A stretch of DNA of 64,000 nucleotides from an uncultured Pseudomonadales bacterium (GTDB lineage: Bacteria > Pseudomonadota > Gammaproteobacteria > Pseudomonadales > Pseudohongiellaceae): NCBI GenBank assembly GCA_947259995.1, contig CAMYOK010000006.1:372001-436000 (forward strand). Reading direction: 5' to 3'. The notes beneath the pieces are model-generated. The model saw nothing but the letters and a program-made list of their open reading frames with translations. It was not told where the DNA came from and ran no database searches. Shown piece by piece: positions 19,971-30,562 of the stretch (its first letter is position 1; each line of letters begins with the position of its first letter). Position numbers and translations under genes: made by a program.

Positions 19971-21362
19971 TTAAAACACACGGTTCAGGCCATCCAGGGC
20001 GGCGATTCGGTATGCTTCAGCCATAGTTGGATAATTAAAAGTGGTGCTGAGGAAATACTTCATCGTGTTGGCGCTACCCTCTTGCAACATAATCGCCTGC
20101 CCGATGTGCACAATCTCTGATGCCTGATCGCCGAAACAATGTATCCCAAGGATTTCTAGCGTTTCAAAATGGAAGATAATCTTCAACATACCCACTTGCT
20201 CACCGGTAATCATGCCGCGCGCTGTATTCTTGAAAAACGCCTTGCCTACTTCATAGGGCACTTTTTCATTGGTGAGTTCACGCTCTGTTTTACCAAGGGT
20301 GCTGATTTCTGGGATTGTATAAATGCCCGAGGCGAAGCGATCAATCTCTACACTCGCCGTCGGGTCAACGATAGAATTGGATGCTGCTCGGCCTTGGTCA
20401 TAAGAGACACTCGCCAAGGAAGGCCACCCTATGACGTCGCCTGCGGCATAGATATTGTCAATATTAGTCCGGTAAGTATTGTCGACTTCGAGCTGGCCAC
20501 GGGAGTTGGCTTTTAAGCCAATGGCCTCTAGATTGAGCTCATCGGTATTGCCCGTTCGCCCATTCGCCCACAGCACAATATCGCTCTTGATACGCTTGCC
20601 TGATTTAAGATGCGTGATGACATGGGTGTCGAAGTACTCTAGTTTTTCGTACTCCTCGTTGTGGCGACTACGCACACCTGCGTCGCGCAGATGGTAACTC
20701 AATGCATCGGAGATCTCCCAATCTAAAAACGACAGGAGTGTCTGCGCAGGGTTGATCAATTCCACTTTTGCCCCGAGACCAGCGAAGATTGATGCATACT
20801 CACAACCGATCACACCCGCACCAATCACGGTGACTTTGCGTGGCGAATAATCGAGCCCCAAAATCGTGTCGCTATCGAAGATGCGCGGTTGAGTGAAATC
20901 GACGTTCTCTGGATGATAAGGTCGTGAGCCAGTGGCAATGATGAAGTGCTCGGCCTTCAGGATCGGACCGCGAGATCCTAATTTGACTGTATTGGCGTCT
21001 TGAAATTTCGCCTGGCCGTGAATAATGTCTATGCCGTTCTTCTCGTAATAGGCACCACGCAAATGCACTTGCTCGTGTATCACACGATTGGCGTGTTGTA
21101 TGATCTGCGGAAAGCTCGGCTTACGAAGGGTCGCAAACTCGCGCAACAAGGGGTTGCTCTCAAATTGCATGACCTGTTTGATCGACTGCCGTAAAGCCTT
21201 CGATGGGATCGTGCCTAAGTGTGTGCAATTGCCACCAACCTCTTCTTTGTCAGAGACGACAGCGACTCGTTTGCCTTTCTTAGCCGCATTCATAGCGGCG
21301 GATTCCCCTGCGGGGCCGCTACCGATAACGACAATATCGTAGTGCTTGGTCTGCATTACCAC
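19971..21362 (-). CDS. sthA: Soluble pyridine nucleotide transhydrogenase SthA
   Basis: FAD flavoprotein that exchanges hydride between NADPH and NAD+. The N-terminal FAD site is [21 protein letters not shown]. The redox position reads [16 protein letters not shown], with Cys followed by Thr-His and no second redox cysteine. That separates SthA from dihydrolipoamide dehydrogenase. The second nucleotide site is [17 protein letters not shown]. The 463 residues match SthA. GTG at 21362 is preceded by GGAG at 7 bases. Placement with nqr genes suggests a redox-balance neighbourhood, which is an inference. Confidence 0.93.
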   Translation of the reverse strand: MVMQTKHYDIVVIGSGPAGESAAMNAAKKGKRVAVVSDKEEVGGNCTHLGTIPSKALRQSIKQVMQFESNPLLREFATLRKPSFPQIIQHANRVIHEQVHLRGAYYEKNGIDIIHGQAKFQDANTVKLGSRGPILKAEHFIIATGSRPYHPENVDFTQPRIFDSDTILGLDYSPRKVTVIGAGVIGCEYASIFAGLGAKVELINPAQTLLSFLDWEISDALSYHLRDAGVRSRHNEEYEKLEYFDTHVITHLKSGKRIKSDIVLWANGRTGNTDELNLEAIGLKANSRGQLEVDNTYRTNIDNIYAAGDVIGWPSLASVSYDQGRAASNSIVDPTASVEIDRFASGIYTIPEISTLGKTERELTNEKVPYEVGKAFFKNTARGMITGEQVGMLKIIFHFETLEILGIHCFGDQASEIVHIGQAIMLQEGSANTMKYFLSTTFNYPTMAEAYRIAALDGLNRVF

Positions 21363-21383
21363 CCGAAAACTCCGTTTATTAAG

Positions 21384-21566
21384 TTATGCTGTTTCTTCAC
21401 ATTTACTTGGGTTGCCGCCACAAATTGAGCAGGAGCTATCCCCTGTCGCATTGTTTAGTCCCCCACAGGAACCTTTGATTGGGCTGCGGCCAAACATTAC
21501 TCCTACAGCCATTCCCGCTATCACTAGCGCTAGAACTACAAAGCTCGCTAAAAGTGTTGCTGCCAT
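21384..21566 (-). CDS. nqrM: Na+-NQR maturation protein NqrM
   Basis: Sixty-residue membrane protein needed for assembly of the Na+-pumping NADH:quinone oxidoreductase, thought to deliver iron to the NqrD/NqrE cysteine site. It has one N-terminal membrane helix (about residues 4-25). A cysteine-rich tail follows with Cys34, Cys46, Cys49 and Cys56 (CSICGG in the middle), the arrangement known for NqrM/DUF539. A good Shine-Dalgarno (GGAG, 5 bases) precedes the ATG. It lies directly after apbE at the end of the nqr cluster, where NqrM is normally found. Confidence 0.9.
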   Translation of the reverse strand: MAATLLASFVVLALVIAGMAVGVMFGRSPIKGSCGGLNNATGDSSCSICGGNPSKCEETA

Positions 21567-21602
21567 GTTGACTCCTATTTGCTGTTCACTAAATTTGTAC
21601 GA

Positions 21603-22664
21603 TTACTTGGCTTCTAAATACTGGGCAAAACGCGCTGTATACCGATCATCGAAACCATCACCCTGGGCATTGTAACTAATAAAATACGCCGCTAAGCCGA
21701 GCTCTTCGGCCAAGGCAAAGCTTGCCTGTTCGCCCATCACCATGAACGCGGTTGCCAAGGCATCGGCGCGTGCGGCGGTGTCTGCTATCACATACACACT
21801 CGCCAAATTGTGTGTCACCGGCCTGCCCGTCGCTGGGTCTATTTCGTGGGAGTAATGCACCCCGTTAAGATCGAAATAATTACGATAATCCCCAGAGCCT
21901 GCAACGGCAATACTTTCACCATTGGCATAAAAAATATTATGGATCTGCGGCGACGTATCAACAGGTTTTTCGATCGCTGGCACCCACGTTTGCTCGCCGG
22001 GTTTATGCCCTTTAATGCGTAATTCACCACCCACTTCGATAAAATAACTTTCAATGCCATTACTATCTAGCAGTTGCGCCACTCGATCGACCGCATAGCC
22101 TTTTGCAATACCACTGAGGTCGATATATATATCGGCCTCTTTGCGCAGAGTTCCTTGGCTCTCATCGAGTACAATAAAACCTGAGCCAATACGAGAAAGA
22201 TAGCTGTCGATCTCTTCTTGCTGCGGCACTCGATCGGCTTGTCGCGCTTCTGGCCCAAAGCCCCAGCGATTCACTAAAGGGCCAATAGTGACATCAAAGG
22301 CACCATCGGTTAATGCCGTTATTTCTAGCGCCAAACTAAGCACTTGCGTCATTGGCAGCGAAAGTTCTAGAGGCACCCCTACCGCGGCGTCATTTAGGAC
22401 TGTGAGCTCCGATGTCTGAGAGTAGGTCGACATCACTTCTCGGTCGAGATGGTTTAGCAATGCTGCGACTTCTTGCACCAGAGGCTGCATTTGCTCTGCA
22501 CTTGCTTCATCAACGAGTTTAATACTGTAACTCGTCCCCATTGTAGCACCTCCAAACTCATGTATTGCAGCGGCAGGTGAATTTGTGGGGATGGCGTAGT
22601 ACGCAACTACAAGCGCGAGTAAAACGCTAATCGAGATACCGTAACGCTTTAATAAAGCATTCAT
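21603..22664 (-). CDS. apbE: FAD:protein FMN transferase ApbE
   Basis: Attaches FMN through phosphoester bonds to Thr (or Ser) of NqrB and NqrC, acting on the periplasmic side. The 353 residues start with a membrane anchor (about 9-26). The ApbE signatures follow: GGATMGTSYSIK, DVTIGPLVNRWGFGP, YIDLSGIAKGYAVDR and HEIDPATGRPV. The Mg-binding Asp/Thr region near the C-terminus is present (DALATAFMVMG). It is placed after nqrF and before nqrM, so the operon supplies its own flavinylation enzyme. Confidence 0.94.
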   Translation of the reverse strand: MNALLKRYGISISVLLALVVAYYAIPTNSPAAAIHEFGGATMGTSYSIKLVDEASAEQMQPLVQEVAALLNHLDREVMSTYSQTSELTVLNDAAVGVPLELSLPMTQVLSLALEITALTDGAFDVTIGPLVNRWGFGPEARQADRVPQQEEIDSYLSRIGSGFIVLDESQGTLRKEADIYIDLSGIAKGYAVDRVAQLLDSNGIESYFIEVGGELRIKGHKPGEQTWVPAIEKPVDTSPQIHNIFYANGESIAVAGSGDYRNYFDLNGVHYSHEIDPATGRPVTHNLASVYVIADTAARADALATAFMVMGEQASFALAEELGLAAYFISYNAQGDGFDDRYTARFAQYLEAK

Positions 22665-22752
22665 TAATTTGGACCGTGAAGCATTGGGTTATTTGCAGAC
22701 CCTATAAGCAGCTCAGGCTCATGACCCGCGGTCATAAGCCTGATTGTAAGCC

Positions 22753-23982
22753 TTAGGAGAATTCATCCAAGGAGATGTTTTCGTCCTCGACACCGAGGTC
22801 TTTAAGCATCTTGATCACTGCGGCGTTCATCATGGGTGGGCCGCACATATAGTATTCGCAATCTTCAGGAGCTGGATGATTTTTGAGATAGTGTTCCAGC
22901 ACAACATTATGGATAAACCCAGTCATGCCATCCCAGTTATCTTCTGGCTGCGGATCAGAAAGCGCCACATGCCATTCGAAATTATCGTTCTCGGCAGCCA
23001 ATGTATCGTAGTCATTCACATAGAACATTTCTTTCAAACTACGCGCGCCGTACCAGAAGCTAATCTTACGCTTGCTATTAAGGCGACGCAGTTGGTCGAA
23101 GATGTGTGAACGCATTGGCGCCATACCCGCACCACCGCCGATAAAGACCATCTCTGCATCGGTATCTTTGGCGAAGAACTCACCGAAAGGGCCGAATACT
23201 TTGATCTTATCGCCCGGCTTCAAATTGAAGACGTAAGAGGACATCACACCAGGGGGGAATGATGACTTCGGTGGCGGCGTTGCAATACGGATATTAAATT
23301 TAATAATGCCTTTTTCGTCCGGGTAGTTAGCCATTGAATAGGCTCGAATAGTGGTCTTATCGCACTTAGAGACGTGCTCGAAAAGACCAAACTTTTCCCA
23401 GTCACCGCGAAATTTGTCGCCGATGATGAAATCTTTATAACGCACTTCATGAGCAGGCACTTCAAGTTGTACATAACCACCAGCGCGAAAATCAACGCTA
23501 TCCCCATCGGGAATCTCTAAAACCAACTCTTTAATAAACGTGGCGACGTTATCATTGGAGATAACCGTACACTCCCACTGTTTAACACCAAAGAATTCCG
23601 GCTCTATCTCAATCTTCATGTCTTGCTTAACAGCAACCTGACAAGAAAGACGCCAGTTATTCTTAGCCTCGCCCATGGTGAAATGGCCTTGTTCGGTAGG
23701 AAGCATAGAGCCACCACCATCAATTACCTGACAACGACACTGGGCACAGGTACCACCGCCACCACACGCTGAGGACAGGTAGATACCTTGGTCCGCCAGA
23801 GTGTTGAGGAGTTTTCCACCTGCAGGCACTGTAATCGAGCGCTCAGGGTCGCCGTTTATTTCTATGCGAACATTACCCGTACTAACCAAACGGGCACGGG
23901 CTGCCAAGATCATTCCCACGAGGAGCATTACCACCGCGGTGAACATGACTACGCCGCCAACTATCGCTGCAATATCGATCAT
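22753..23982 (-). CDS. nqrF: Na+-NQR subunit F
   Basis: Electron-entry subunit: oxidises NADH through FAD and passes electrons to a [2Fe-2S] cluster. The 409 residues contain an N-terminal membrane helix (about 5-27). A ferredoxin domain follows with cluster cysteines Cys73, Cys79 and Cys82 ([12 protein letters not shown]), and the fourth is in WRLSCQV. The ferredoxin-reductase FAD site is RAYSMANYP, and the NADH-binding stretch is [14 protein letters not shown]. The C-terminus [14 protein letters not shown] is typical. It is last of the six subunits in nqrABCDEF order. Confidence 0.97.
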   Translation of the reverse strand: MIDIAAIVGGVVMFTAVVMLLVGMILAARARLVSTGNVRIEINGDPERSITVPAGGKLLNTLADQGIYLSSACGGGGTCAQCRCQVIDGGGSMLPTEQGHFTMGEAKNNWRLSCQVAVKQDMKIEIEPEFFGVKQWECTVISNDNVATFIKELVLEIPDGDSVDFRAGGYVQLEVPAHEVRYKDFIIGDKFRGDWEKFGLFEHVSKCDKTTIRAYSMANYPDEKGIIKFNIRIATPPPKSSFPPGVMSSYVFNLKPGDKIKVFGPFGEFFAKDTDAEMVFIGGGAGMAPMRSHIFDQLRRLNSKRKISFWYGARSLKEMFYVNDYDTLAAENDNFEWHVALSDPQPEDNWDGMTGFIHNVVLEHYLKNHPAPEDCEYYMCGPPMMNAAVIKMLKDLGVEDENISLDEFS

Positions 23983-23999
23983 CTATTGAATCCTATCTG

Positions 24000-24608
24000 C
24001 TACAGAGACAAACCACTGAAAGACATGAAACCTAAGGACATCAAGCCAGTCGTAACAAAGGTAATTCCGAGTCCTCGTAAACCATGAGGCACATCGCTGT
24101 ACTTAAGTTTTTCGCGTATTCCCGCCATCGCAGCAATCGCTAAGGCCCAACCTACTCCCGCACCGGTGCCGTACACCACGCTTTCCGAGAAAGTGTAGCT
24201 ACGCTCTACCATGAACAATGACGCACCCATGATGGCGCAGTTCACGGTAATCAACGGCAAGAACACCCCTAGCGCGTTATACAGAGCGGGCAGGAATTTA
24301 TCGAGCACCATTTCTAGAATCTGCACCATCGCCGCAATAACGCCGATATAACACAGCAAACCCAAGAAGCTAAGATCTAAGTCAGGAAGACCGGCCCAAG
24401 CCAGAGCACCGTCTTTCAACAAATATTGAAATAGGAGATTATTCACCGGCACGGTGATGAACTGCACGACGATTACCGCGATGCCGAGACCAACTGCTGT
24501 TTCTACCTTCTTAGAGACTGCCAAGAAAGTACACATACCGAGGAACATTTGCAGGGCCATATTCTCGACGAATACAGCGCGAACGAACAAGCTAAGATAC
24601 TGTTCCAT
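24000..24608 (-). CDS. nqrE: Na+-NQR subunit E
   Basis: Integral membrane subunit of 202 residues with about six helices. Two conserved cysteine positions ([11 protein letters not shown] near residue 26, [10 protein letters not shown] near 120) pair with those in NqrD to hold the intramembrane iron centre, as known from Vibrio NQR. It starts one base into the nqrD/nqrE boundary (TAATG overlap), consistent with coupled translation. There is no anomaly in length or motifs. Confidence 0.96.
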   Translation of the reverse strand: MEQYLSLFVRAVFVENMALQMFLGMCTFLAVSKKVETAVGLGIAVIVVQFITVPVNNLLFQYLLKDGALAWAGLPDLDLSFLGLLCYIGVIAAMVQILEMVLDKFLPALYNALGVFLPLITVNCAIMGASLFMVERSYTFSESVVYGTGAGVGWALAIAAMAGIREKLKYSDVPHGLRGLGITFVTTGLMSLGFMSFSGLSL

Positions 24609-25273
24609 TAGTGCGCTGCCTCCTGCACGGTGTGGGGAGCAATTTTAAATTCGTCTTTCTCTTCTTGCTCAACACGCACGGCGCGCAAGCCCCAGATTAG
24701 GAATCCGATAATGAAGAAGGCACTTGGAGCCAGCAACATCAAACCATTTGGCTGATACCAACCGCCATTAGAAACTAGCGGCAACACCTGAACACCGAAT
24801 AGCGAGCCTGAGCCAAACAATTCACGGATAGTGGCCACCGAAAGCAGCACTACGCTATAACCCAAACCGTTGCCAATACCGTCAAGGAAACTAAGCCCTG
24901 GTGGATTCTTCATCGCAAACGCTTCGGCACGACCCATCACGATACAGTTAGTGATAATCAAACCCACAAACACGCTCAGCTGTTTGCTGATCTCGTAGGC
25001 AAATGCCTGCAGAGTCTGATCGACTGCAATCACCAACGACGCAATGATGGTCATCTGCGCGATAATTCGAATGCTATTCGGTATGAACTTGCGCACCATC
25101 GAGATGAAAAGATTAGAAAACGCAGTGACCACTGTTAAGGCAATACACATTACCACTGTCACTTGCAGGCCAGTAGTGACCGCCAACGCGGAACACACAC
25201 CCAAAATCTGCAAGGCTATGGGGTTATTTGCGAATATTGGTTTAACCAGTATGCTTTTAGTATCTATCGACAC
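24608..25273 (-). CDS. nqrD: Na+-NQR subunit D
   Basis: Membrane subunit of 221 residues, homologous to NqrE, with about six helices. Cysteines in [13 protein letters not shown] (about residue 27) and [13 protein letters not shown] (about 110) are the conserved partners of those in NqrE. A charged C-terminal tail (EQEEKDEFK) faces the cytoplasm. It follows nqrC by 13 bases. Confidence 0.96.
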   Translation of the reverse strand: MSIDTKSILVKPIFANNPIALQILGVCSALAVTTGLQVTVVMCIALTVVTAFSNLFISMVRKFIPNSIRIIAQMTIIASLVIAVDQTLQAFAYEISKQLSVFVGLIITNCIVMGRAEAFAMKNPPGLSFLDGIGNGLGYSVVLLSVATIRELFGSGSLFGVQVLPLVSNGGWYQPNGLMLLAPSAFFIIGFLIWGLRAVRVEQEEKDEFKIAPHTVQEAAH

Positions 25274-25286
25274 TTTACCTTGCTCC

Positions 25287-26078
25287 TTAACCGTTAGTCA
25301 GATTAGTGAGAAATGGGCCAAAACCGAGAGGCCCAAGCCAAAACTCGATGAGATTGTCGACGCCACGACTTGTTAGGGATGCGCCAGCGAGTCCATCAAC
25401 CTGATGCACGCCTTGTCCCTCACCTTTTACAACGCTCAGTGCCACGTCGCCGTCTTCGTTATACACTTCTTTACCGGGCCACTGTGACTTCCAGCGTGGG
25501 TTTGTCACCTCGCCGCCCAGGCCGGGGGTTTCTTTCTGATCGTAGAAGCCAATTCCTTTAACGGTATTGCCATCGCCTTCTAGCGCGAGGTAGCCGTACA
25601 TTGTGCCCCACAATCCATAACCACTAACAGGAAGAACGATGTCTTGTAATTCGCCATCGGGGCCTTCGACCAAATACACCGTCGCAAAACGCACCTGACG
25701 CTTTAAGCCAGCTATATCTTCACTCGCGTCTAACGCTTCTGAGAATTGCGGATCAGTAAATACTGTTCGTTGATCGTAAGTCGCGGCATCAATGCCAAGA
25801 TCTGCCAATTGTTCGTCAGTGGCAAAATCGCCCGTTTCTAAGTCGACAATGCGTGGCGTAAATTGGGCGAAAAGCTGCTCCACTTCTGCATTCGTGTTCA
25901 ATTGCTCATCGAACATACCCGCCGCTGCAAGAATATTCTTATTGCGATCGAGAGTCTTATTGGCCTCTTGCATCGGCTTGAGAATTACCGCCGCGCTAGA
26001 GATGAAGATAGAGCAGACAACACAAAGCAATAAGGCAACTTTGAGCGTGCCGCCCACTGAGTCTTTATTAGATGACAT
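25287..26078 (-). CDS. nqrC: Na+-NQR subunit C
   Basis: FMN-carrying subunit of the Na+ pump. The 263 residues have one N-terminal helix (about 13-33) and a periplasmic FMN-binding domain. The flavinylation motif reads [10 protein letters not shown] at residues 228-237, so the position where NqrC proteins normally have Thr holds Ser234, preceded by Ala-Gly-Ala rather than Ser-Gly-Ala. Start: an open frame runs 12 codons further. ATG 26078 overlaps the nqrB stop (ATGTCATCTAA) and has GGAGG about 10 bases upstream, so it is preferred. The ApbE encoded three genes on would be the modifying enzyme. Confidence 0.95.
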   Translation of the reverse strand: MSSNKDSVGGTLKVALLLCVVCSIFISSAAVILKPMQEANKTLDRNKNILAAAGMFDEQLNTNAEVEQLFAQFTPRIVDLETGDFATDEQLADLGIDAATYDQRTVFTDPQFSEALDASEDIAGLKRQVRFATVYLVEGPDGELQDIVLPVSGYGLWGTMYGYLALEGDGNTVKGIGFYDQKETPGLGGEVTNPRWKSQWPGKEVYNEDGDVALSVVKGEGQGVHQVDGLAGASLTSRGVDNLIEFWLGPLGFGPFLTNLTNG

Positions 26079-27285
26079 TGCGTGCAAGCCTCCGTTTGAT
26101 GTTGGCGCGAACAACGACGTAATCGATCAATGGCGCACTGAGGTTGGCAAATAGGATCGCCAACATAACGCCTTCAGGATACGCTGGGTTCAAGACGCGG
26201 ATCATAACCGCCAATACCCCAATCAATGCGCCATACACCCACTTACCCGTGTTGGTCATTGCTGCGGAGACTGGGTCTGTCGCCATGAACACCATGCCGA
26301 AAGCGAAACCGCCTAACACAAAATGCCAGTACCAAGGCGTTGCAAACCCAGGGTTCGTATCAGAGCCAATGGCATTGAGTAATAATGAGAAAGCCATCAT
26401 GCCTAAGAATACACCCGACATGATTCGCCATGAGGCAATACGTGTCACCAGCAAAATGACCGCGCCAATCATGATCGCCAATGCAGAGGTTTCACCAATA
26501 GAGCCCTGCTCGCGCCCAATGAAGGCATCCATCCAAGTTAGCTCTTGCCCCATGCTGCCTGTTAAAACCGGCATGCCATCGGCAGCGATTTGGCTAAGCG
26601 ATGTCGCGCCACTGAACCCATCGACAGCAGTCCATACCGCATCGCCAGACATTTGCGGTGCGTAAGCAAAGAACAAAAACGCGCGTGCAGTAAGCGCAGG
26701 GTTTAAAAAGTTTTTACCGGTTCCACCGAAGACTTCTTTCCCCACAACCACACCGAAGGTGATCCCGAGCGCTGCCTGCCATAAAGGCAAATCGGGTGGC
26801 ACGATCAATGAAAATAGGATTGAGGTGACGAAAAAACCTTCGTTGATTTCATGTTTGCGAACAGTCGCAAATAACACTTCCCAAAAACCGCCCACGATGA
26901 AGATAGTGGCGTAGATTGGAATATAGTGTACGGCGCCATACCAGAAATTATCCCAAATGCTATTGGGATTGTAAGACGAGAAAAGCTCGATCCAGAACGC
27001 GTGCCAATCACCCGTCGTCTCGATGCCCATCCCCGCCATTGCCGTTGTGGCTTGATAGCCTACGTTGTACATCCCGTAAAACATGGCCGGGAATGCGGCT
27101 AACCACACCGTGATCATAATGCGCTTTAGATCAACGCCGTCACGCACGTGTGCTGGTGACACAGTCACTTTGCTTGGACTGTAGAAAATCGTGTCTACTG
27201 CCTCGTAAAGCGAGTACCACTTTTCGTATCGGCCGCCTTTTTCAAAGTGCGGTGCTATATCATCGAGTATTCTGCGTAAACCCAT
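26068..27285 (-). CDS. nqrB: Na+-NQR subunit B
   Basis: Largest membrane subunit (405 residues, about ten helices), binding riboflavin and a covalent FMN and forming much of the Na+ path. The flavinylation motif is DGFSGAT with Thr228, so this subunit keeps the usual acceptor. The conserved [22 protein letters not shown] loop lies just before it. It overlaps nqrC by 11 bases and follows nqrA by 14 bases. Confidence 0.97.
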   Translation of the reverse strand: MGLRRILDDIAPHFEKGGRYEKWYSLYEAVDTIFYSPSKVTVSPAHVRDGVDLKRIMITVWLAAFPAMFYGMYNVGYQATTAMAGMGIETTGDWHAFWIELFSSYNPNSIWDNFWYGAVHYIPIYATIFIVGGFWEVLFATVRKHEINEGFFVTSILFSLIVPPDLPLWQAALGITFGVVVGKEVFGGTGKNFLNPALTARAFLFFAYAPQMSGDAVWTAVDGFSGATSLSQIAADGMPVLTGSMGQELTWMDAFIGREQGSIGETSALAIMIGAVILLVTRIASWRIMSGVFLGMMAFSLLLNAIGSDTNPGFATPWYWHFVLGGFAFGMVFMATDPVSAAMTNTGKWVYGALIGVLAVMIRVLNPAYPEGVMLAILFANLSAPLIDYVVVRANIKRRLARNVI

Positions 27286-27299
27286 AGTCGTTTAATCCA

Positions 27300-28658
27300 C
27301 TAACTCTCTTTTTCGATACGCGTTAAATTATCGCGCAAAATGGGGCCGTATTCATACTTACCTGGACATACATAGGTACAAAGTGCCAGGTCTTCCTCGT
27401 CAAGTTCCAAAGCGCCAAGGTACTGAGCGCTTTCGATATCGCCAACTATCAAGGCACGCAACAATTGCGTAGGAAGAATATCCAAAGGCATCACACGCTC
27501 ATAACTGCCCACTGGCACCATGGCACGAGTACTACCATTAGTGGCGGTGGTAAAAGCGAACTTGCGCCCTTTGAATAGGCTCGAAAGGTAAATTCCAAGG
27601 GCCGAATGTCTCTCTGTGCCTGGTGAGAGATAGCCAAATAAGATGCGCTCACGCCCTTCTTTGAGGACAGAGACTTGTTGGTGATAGCGACCTAAATAAG
27701 ACTCTACCCCGTGGGCGGCACGCCCCGAAAGCACAGAGCCAGATATCACTCTATTTTCATCGGTGCTCAACTCGCCTGCCGTTAGCTCGTCTAAATTAGC
27801 TCCCAGGCGGGTTTTCAATAATCGTGGCTTAGTCACTTGTGGGCCGGCCAAGGCAACAACACGTTCAGTGCTGATACGGCCCGTGGTAAAGAGTTTGCCA
27901 ATCGCAATCACGTCTTGATAGTTCACTGACCAAACTTGTTTCGTCAGGCTAACAGGCGCCAAATTGTGAATATGCGTTCCGCTAAGGCCCGCAGGATGTG
28001 GGCCAGCGAATGACTCCACTTTCACATTGCTTGCTAAATTTTGCGCTTCAATGCCATCGAAGCTTGAGGCGGCGCGGCACAAAAACACATCGCCCTGCGT
28101 GAGTCGCGAAAGCACATTGACACCATTGATAAAGTCCTCAGCGTTTTCGCGCGCAACGACTTCTGGGTCAGCTGCCAAAGGATTGGTGTCCATCGCATTA
28201 ATAAACAGGGAGTGAGGAACGGCGTCTATAGCTGGTACTTTGCTGAACGGGCGTGTGCGCAGTGCGCTCCATTGACCTGATTGAACAAGAGTGTCCACGA
28301 CGTCTTCGCGCGCAAGACTGGCAAGCTGGTCGGGAGCGAAGTGCTTAAACTCAACCGACTCTTCTTCCCCGTCGGCCAGCTCAATGACCAGGGAGAGGAA
28401 TGCACGACGATCGCCGCGATTGATTTCGCTAACGGTGCCGGCACCTGGCGCGGTGTAGACCACCCCAGGCGTTTTCTTGTCTTCAAACAGGATTTGACCG
28501 AGCTTGACCGTGTCGCCAACTTTGACGGCCATCGTAGGTTTCATCCCTACATAGTCGTTTCCTAACAGTGCAACTGAGCGAACCCGCCGAGCACTGTCGA
28601 TAGATTGCTCTGGTGCACCAAGTATCGGTAAATCCAAACCGCGGGTAATTTTGATCAT
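27300..28658 (-). CDS. nqrA: Na+-NQR subunit A
   Basis: Peripheral subunit associated with ubiquinone binding. At 452 residues it has the usual length. It begins with [13 protein letters not shown] and carries the family motifs [34 protein letters not shown] and a C-terminal [13 protein letters not shown]. It is first in the operon; the 238 bases upstream, to gap, should hold the nqr promoter and contain a long imperfect inverted repeat (28852-28881). Confidence 0.96.
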   Translation of the reverse strand: MIKITRGLDLPILGAPEQSIDSARRVRSVALLGNDYVGMKPTMAVKVGDTVKLGQILFEDKKTPGVVYTAPGAGTVSEINRGDRRAFLSLVIELADGEEESVEFKHFAPDQLASLAREDVVDTLVQSGQWSALRTRPFSKVPAIDAVPHSLFINAMDTNPLAADPEVVARENAEDFINGVNVLSRLTQGDVFLCRAASSFDGIEAQNLASNVKVESFAGPHPAGLSGTHIHNLAPVSLTKQVWSVNYQDVIAIGKLFTTGRISTERVVALAGPQVTKPRLLKTRLGANLDELTAGELSTDENRVISGSVLSGRAAHGVESYLGRYHQQVSVLKEGRERILFGYLSPGTERHSALGIYLSSLFKGRKFAFTTATNGSTRAMVPVGSYERVMPLDILPTQLLRALIVGDIESAQYLGALELDEEDLALCTYVCPGKYEYGPILRDNLTRIEKES

Positions 28659-28851
28659 TCGCCAAGCCTAGTAATTACTGGAGTTCTAGAAAACTAAAAG
28701 CAACTCTTGTACGAGAAAGCATAAGCGCCGGTGGCATAAAACCATGCCGATGGCACAGAAATCACAAACAACGATTCTGAAATCAGCTTTATTATGGGAA
28801 TTATTATGAGAACCGGCTAGTTAAGCGCCGCAATTATATTGATAAGAGCCG

Positions 28852-28881
28852 CGGATTACCATAGATTTCTATGATAATCCG
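28852..28881. repeat. 14-bp imperfect inverted repeat between gap and nqrA
   Basis: The arms CGGATTACCATAGA and TCTATGATAATCCG pair over 14 positions with one C-A mismatch and a two-base TT loop. It lies 15 bases past the gap stop and about 195 bases before nqrA. Neither strand shows a T-run directly after the stem, so it is not a textbook terminator. It could be a weak terminator for gap, an mRNA-end stabiliser or a protein-binding palindrome for the nqr promoter. Confidence 0.5.
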
Positions 28882-28896
28882 AGCTTCTTTGCTAGC

Positions 28897-30363
28897 TTAT
28901 TCTTCAACTGGGTAGAAGCGATAATTAACTCCGGCCATCTTATAGACCATTCGCACTACCTGATTGCAATAGCCGAACTCGTTGTCATACCAGAGGTAAA
29001 GAACGCAGTTATTGCCTTGCACAATTGTTGCCGTTGAGTCGACGATTGCCGCCTCCCGAGAGCCCACAAAATCGCTTGAAACCGCATCGGCCTCTTCTGT
29101 GTAGGCAATTTGGTTCTGCAAATGCGAGTGCAAGGCGATTTTACGAATAAACTCGTTGAGTTCTTCTTTAGTCGTCGGCTTGTCGAGGTGCAAGCTCAAT
29201 ATCGCCATCGAGACGTTAGGAATAGGCACGCGCACGGCATTACCTGTCAACTTACCTTGCAACTCAGGAATGGCTTTGACTACCGCTTTGGCCGCGCCAG
29301 TCTCGGTCAATACCATGTTCAAGGCAGCACTACGACCACGACGATTGCCGTCATGGTAGTTGTCGATCAGGTTTTGGTCGTTGGTATAGGCGTGCACCGT
29401 CTCAACGTGGCCGTGTTGGATACCGTATTTGTCGTTGACCAGTTTCAGCACTGGCGCAATCGCATTGGTTGTGCACGAGGCCGCCGTCACGATCTTGTCT
29501 TCAGGCAGGATTTGGTCGTCATTGATACCAAAGACGATGTTCTTGAGATCGCCTTTACCAGGCGCAGTCAGAGCAACCTTATTAACCCCTTTGGCTTGCA
29601 AGTGCTTAGAAAGCCCTGCTTCATCACGCCACTTACCCGTATTGTCGATAACCAAGGCGTCATTGATTCCATAAGACGTGTAGTCGATCTCCTCTGGAGT
29701 GTTGGCGTAGATGATCTGAATGACATTGCCGTTAGCGATAAGGCACTTATTCTCTTCATCAATACGCACAGTGCCCTGGAAGGCCCCGTGCACAGAATCA
29801 GAAGTGAACAGGCTTGCGCGTTTTTGCAAATCACCCTCTTTGCCTGGGCGCACGACGATGGCGCGTAGGCGAATCACTTCACCGGTGCTGGTGCGTTCGA
29901 TCAATAGGCGAGCGATCAAGCGGCCAATTCGACCAAAGCCGTAAAGAACGATGTCTTGAGACTTCTCGATCGGCTTGTCTTTAACGCCGACCATATAACC
30001 AAGCTCTTTCGCGACAAACGCCTCAACATCTAGGGCCTCGCTGCCGAGCTCCTCTTGTTGCTTCATGAAGCTAACCGTCAATTTGCCGAGATCGACATGG
30101 ACGTGCGCAAGATCAAGCTTGGCTAGCGCCATCAAGACGGGATGGCTTTCAAACTCAGACATCTCATTTCGGTCTACTTGTCGCACAAAGCGATGAGACT
30201 TCATGATATTGGCAACCGAGCGGTTATGCAGCGCTCGACCATAGATGAAAATTACGACATTACGTTCGCTATAGAGTCTGCCGACTACTGGAATCATTTC
30301 CTGTGCGAGAGCTTCGCGTTGTTTCCAATCGCCAAAATAATCATCCAAACTGGGTCGAGTCAC
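28897..30363 (-). CDS. gap: Glyceraldehyde-3-phosphate dehydrogenase, long form
   Basis: Oxidises and phosphorylates glyceraldehyde 3-phosphate. It differs from the usual 330-residue enzyme in having about 135 extra N-terminal residues before the Rossmann motif LYGFGRIGRL. The catalytic Cys is in TAASCTTNAIAPVLK (about residue 297 from this start), and WYDNEFGYCNQVVRM closes the protein. A long GAPDH of this type sits beside mfd and nqr in Pseudomonas. GTG at 30363 is chosen. It has AAAGG 8 bases upstream and gives an N-terminus like those I recall for relatives. A GTG three codons earlier lacks spacing for a ribosome site. Cofactor preference cannot be read. Confidence 0.9.
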   Translation of the reverse strand: MTRPSLDDYFGDWKQREALAQEMIPVVGRLYSERNVVIFIYGRALHNRSVANIMKSHRFVRQVDRNEMSEFESHPVLMALAKLDLAHVHVDLGKLTVSFMKQQEELGSEALDVEAFVAKELGYMVGVKDKPIEKSQDIVLYGFGRIGRLIARLLIERTSTGEVIRLRAIVVRPGKEGDLQKRASLFTSDSVHGAFQGTVRIDEENKCLIANGNVIQIIYANTPEEIDYTSYGINDALVIDNTGKWRDEAGLSKHLQAKGVNKVALTAPGKGDLKNIVFGINDDQILPEDKIVTAASCTTNAIAPVLKLVNDKYGIQHGHVETVHAYTNDQNLIDNYHDGNRRGRSAALNMVLTETGAAKAVVKAIPELQGKLTGNAVRVPIPNVSMAILSLHLDKPTTKEELNEFIRKIALHSHLQNQIAYTEEADAVSSDFVGSREAAIVDSTATIVQGNNCVLYLWYDNEFGYCNQVVRMVYKMAGVNYRFYPVEE

Positions 30364-30562
30364 AGGTTGCACCTTTGCTAAATACGGTTGATGAGGAAGG
30401 TGCGTATTATCTTTGTATTGTCATGGACGTGCAACCTAAAGCACCGCGCAATCCGCGACTTTACTCTCTACAATTAACAGTGCCGCGTTGACATTGTTCT
30501 GACAAAGCAACCCAATTTGTGCAAGAATTCACGCCCCAAATTAGCTCCTTGACCTTATAAAG

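Noticed and set aside
28731..28760. TGGCAT and TGGCAC sequences between nqrA and gap as sigma-54 sites
   Set aside because: The GC element is off by one base or missing, so spacing is wrong.
30488..30516. TTGACA ahead of mfd as a sigma-70 promoter
   Set aside because: No acceptable -10 element at 16-18 bases spacing.
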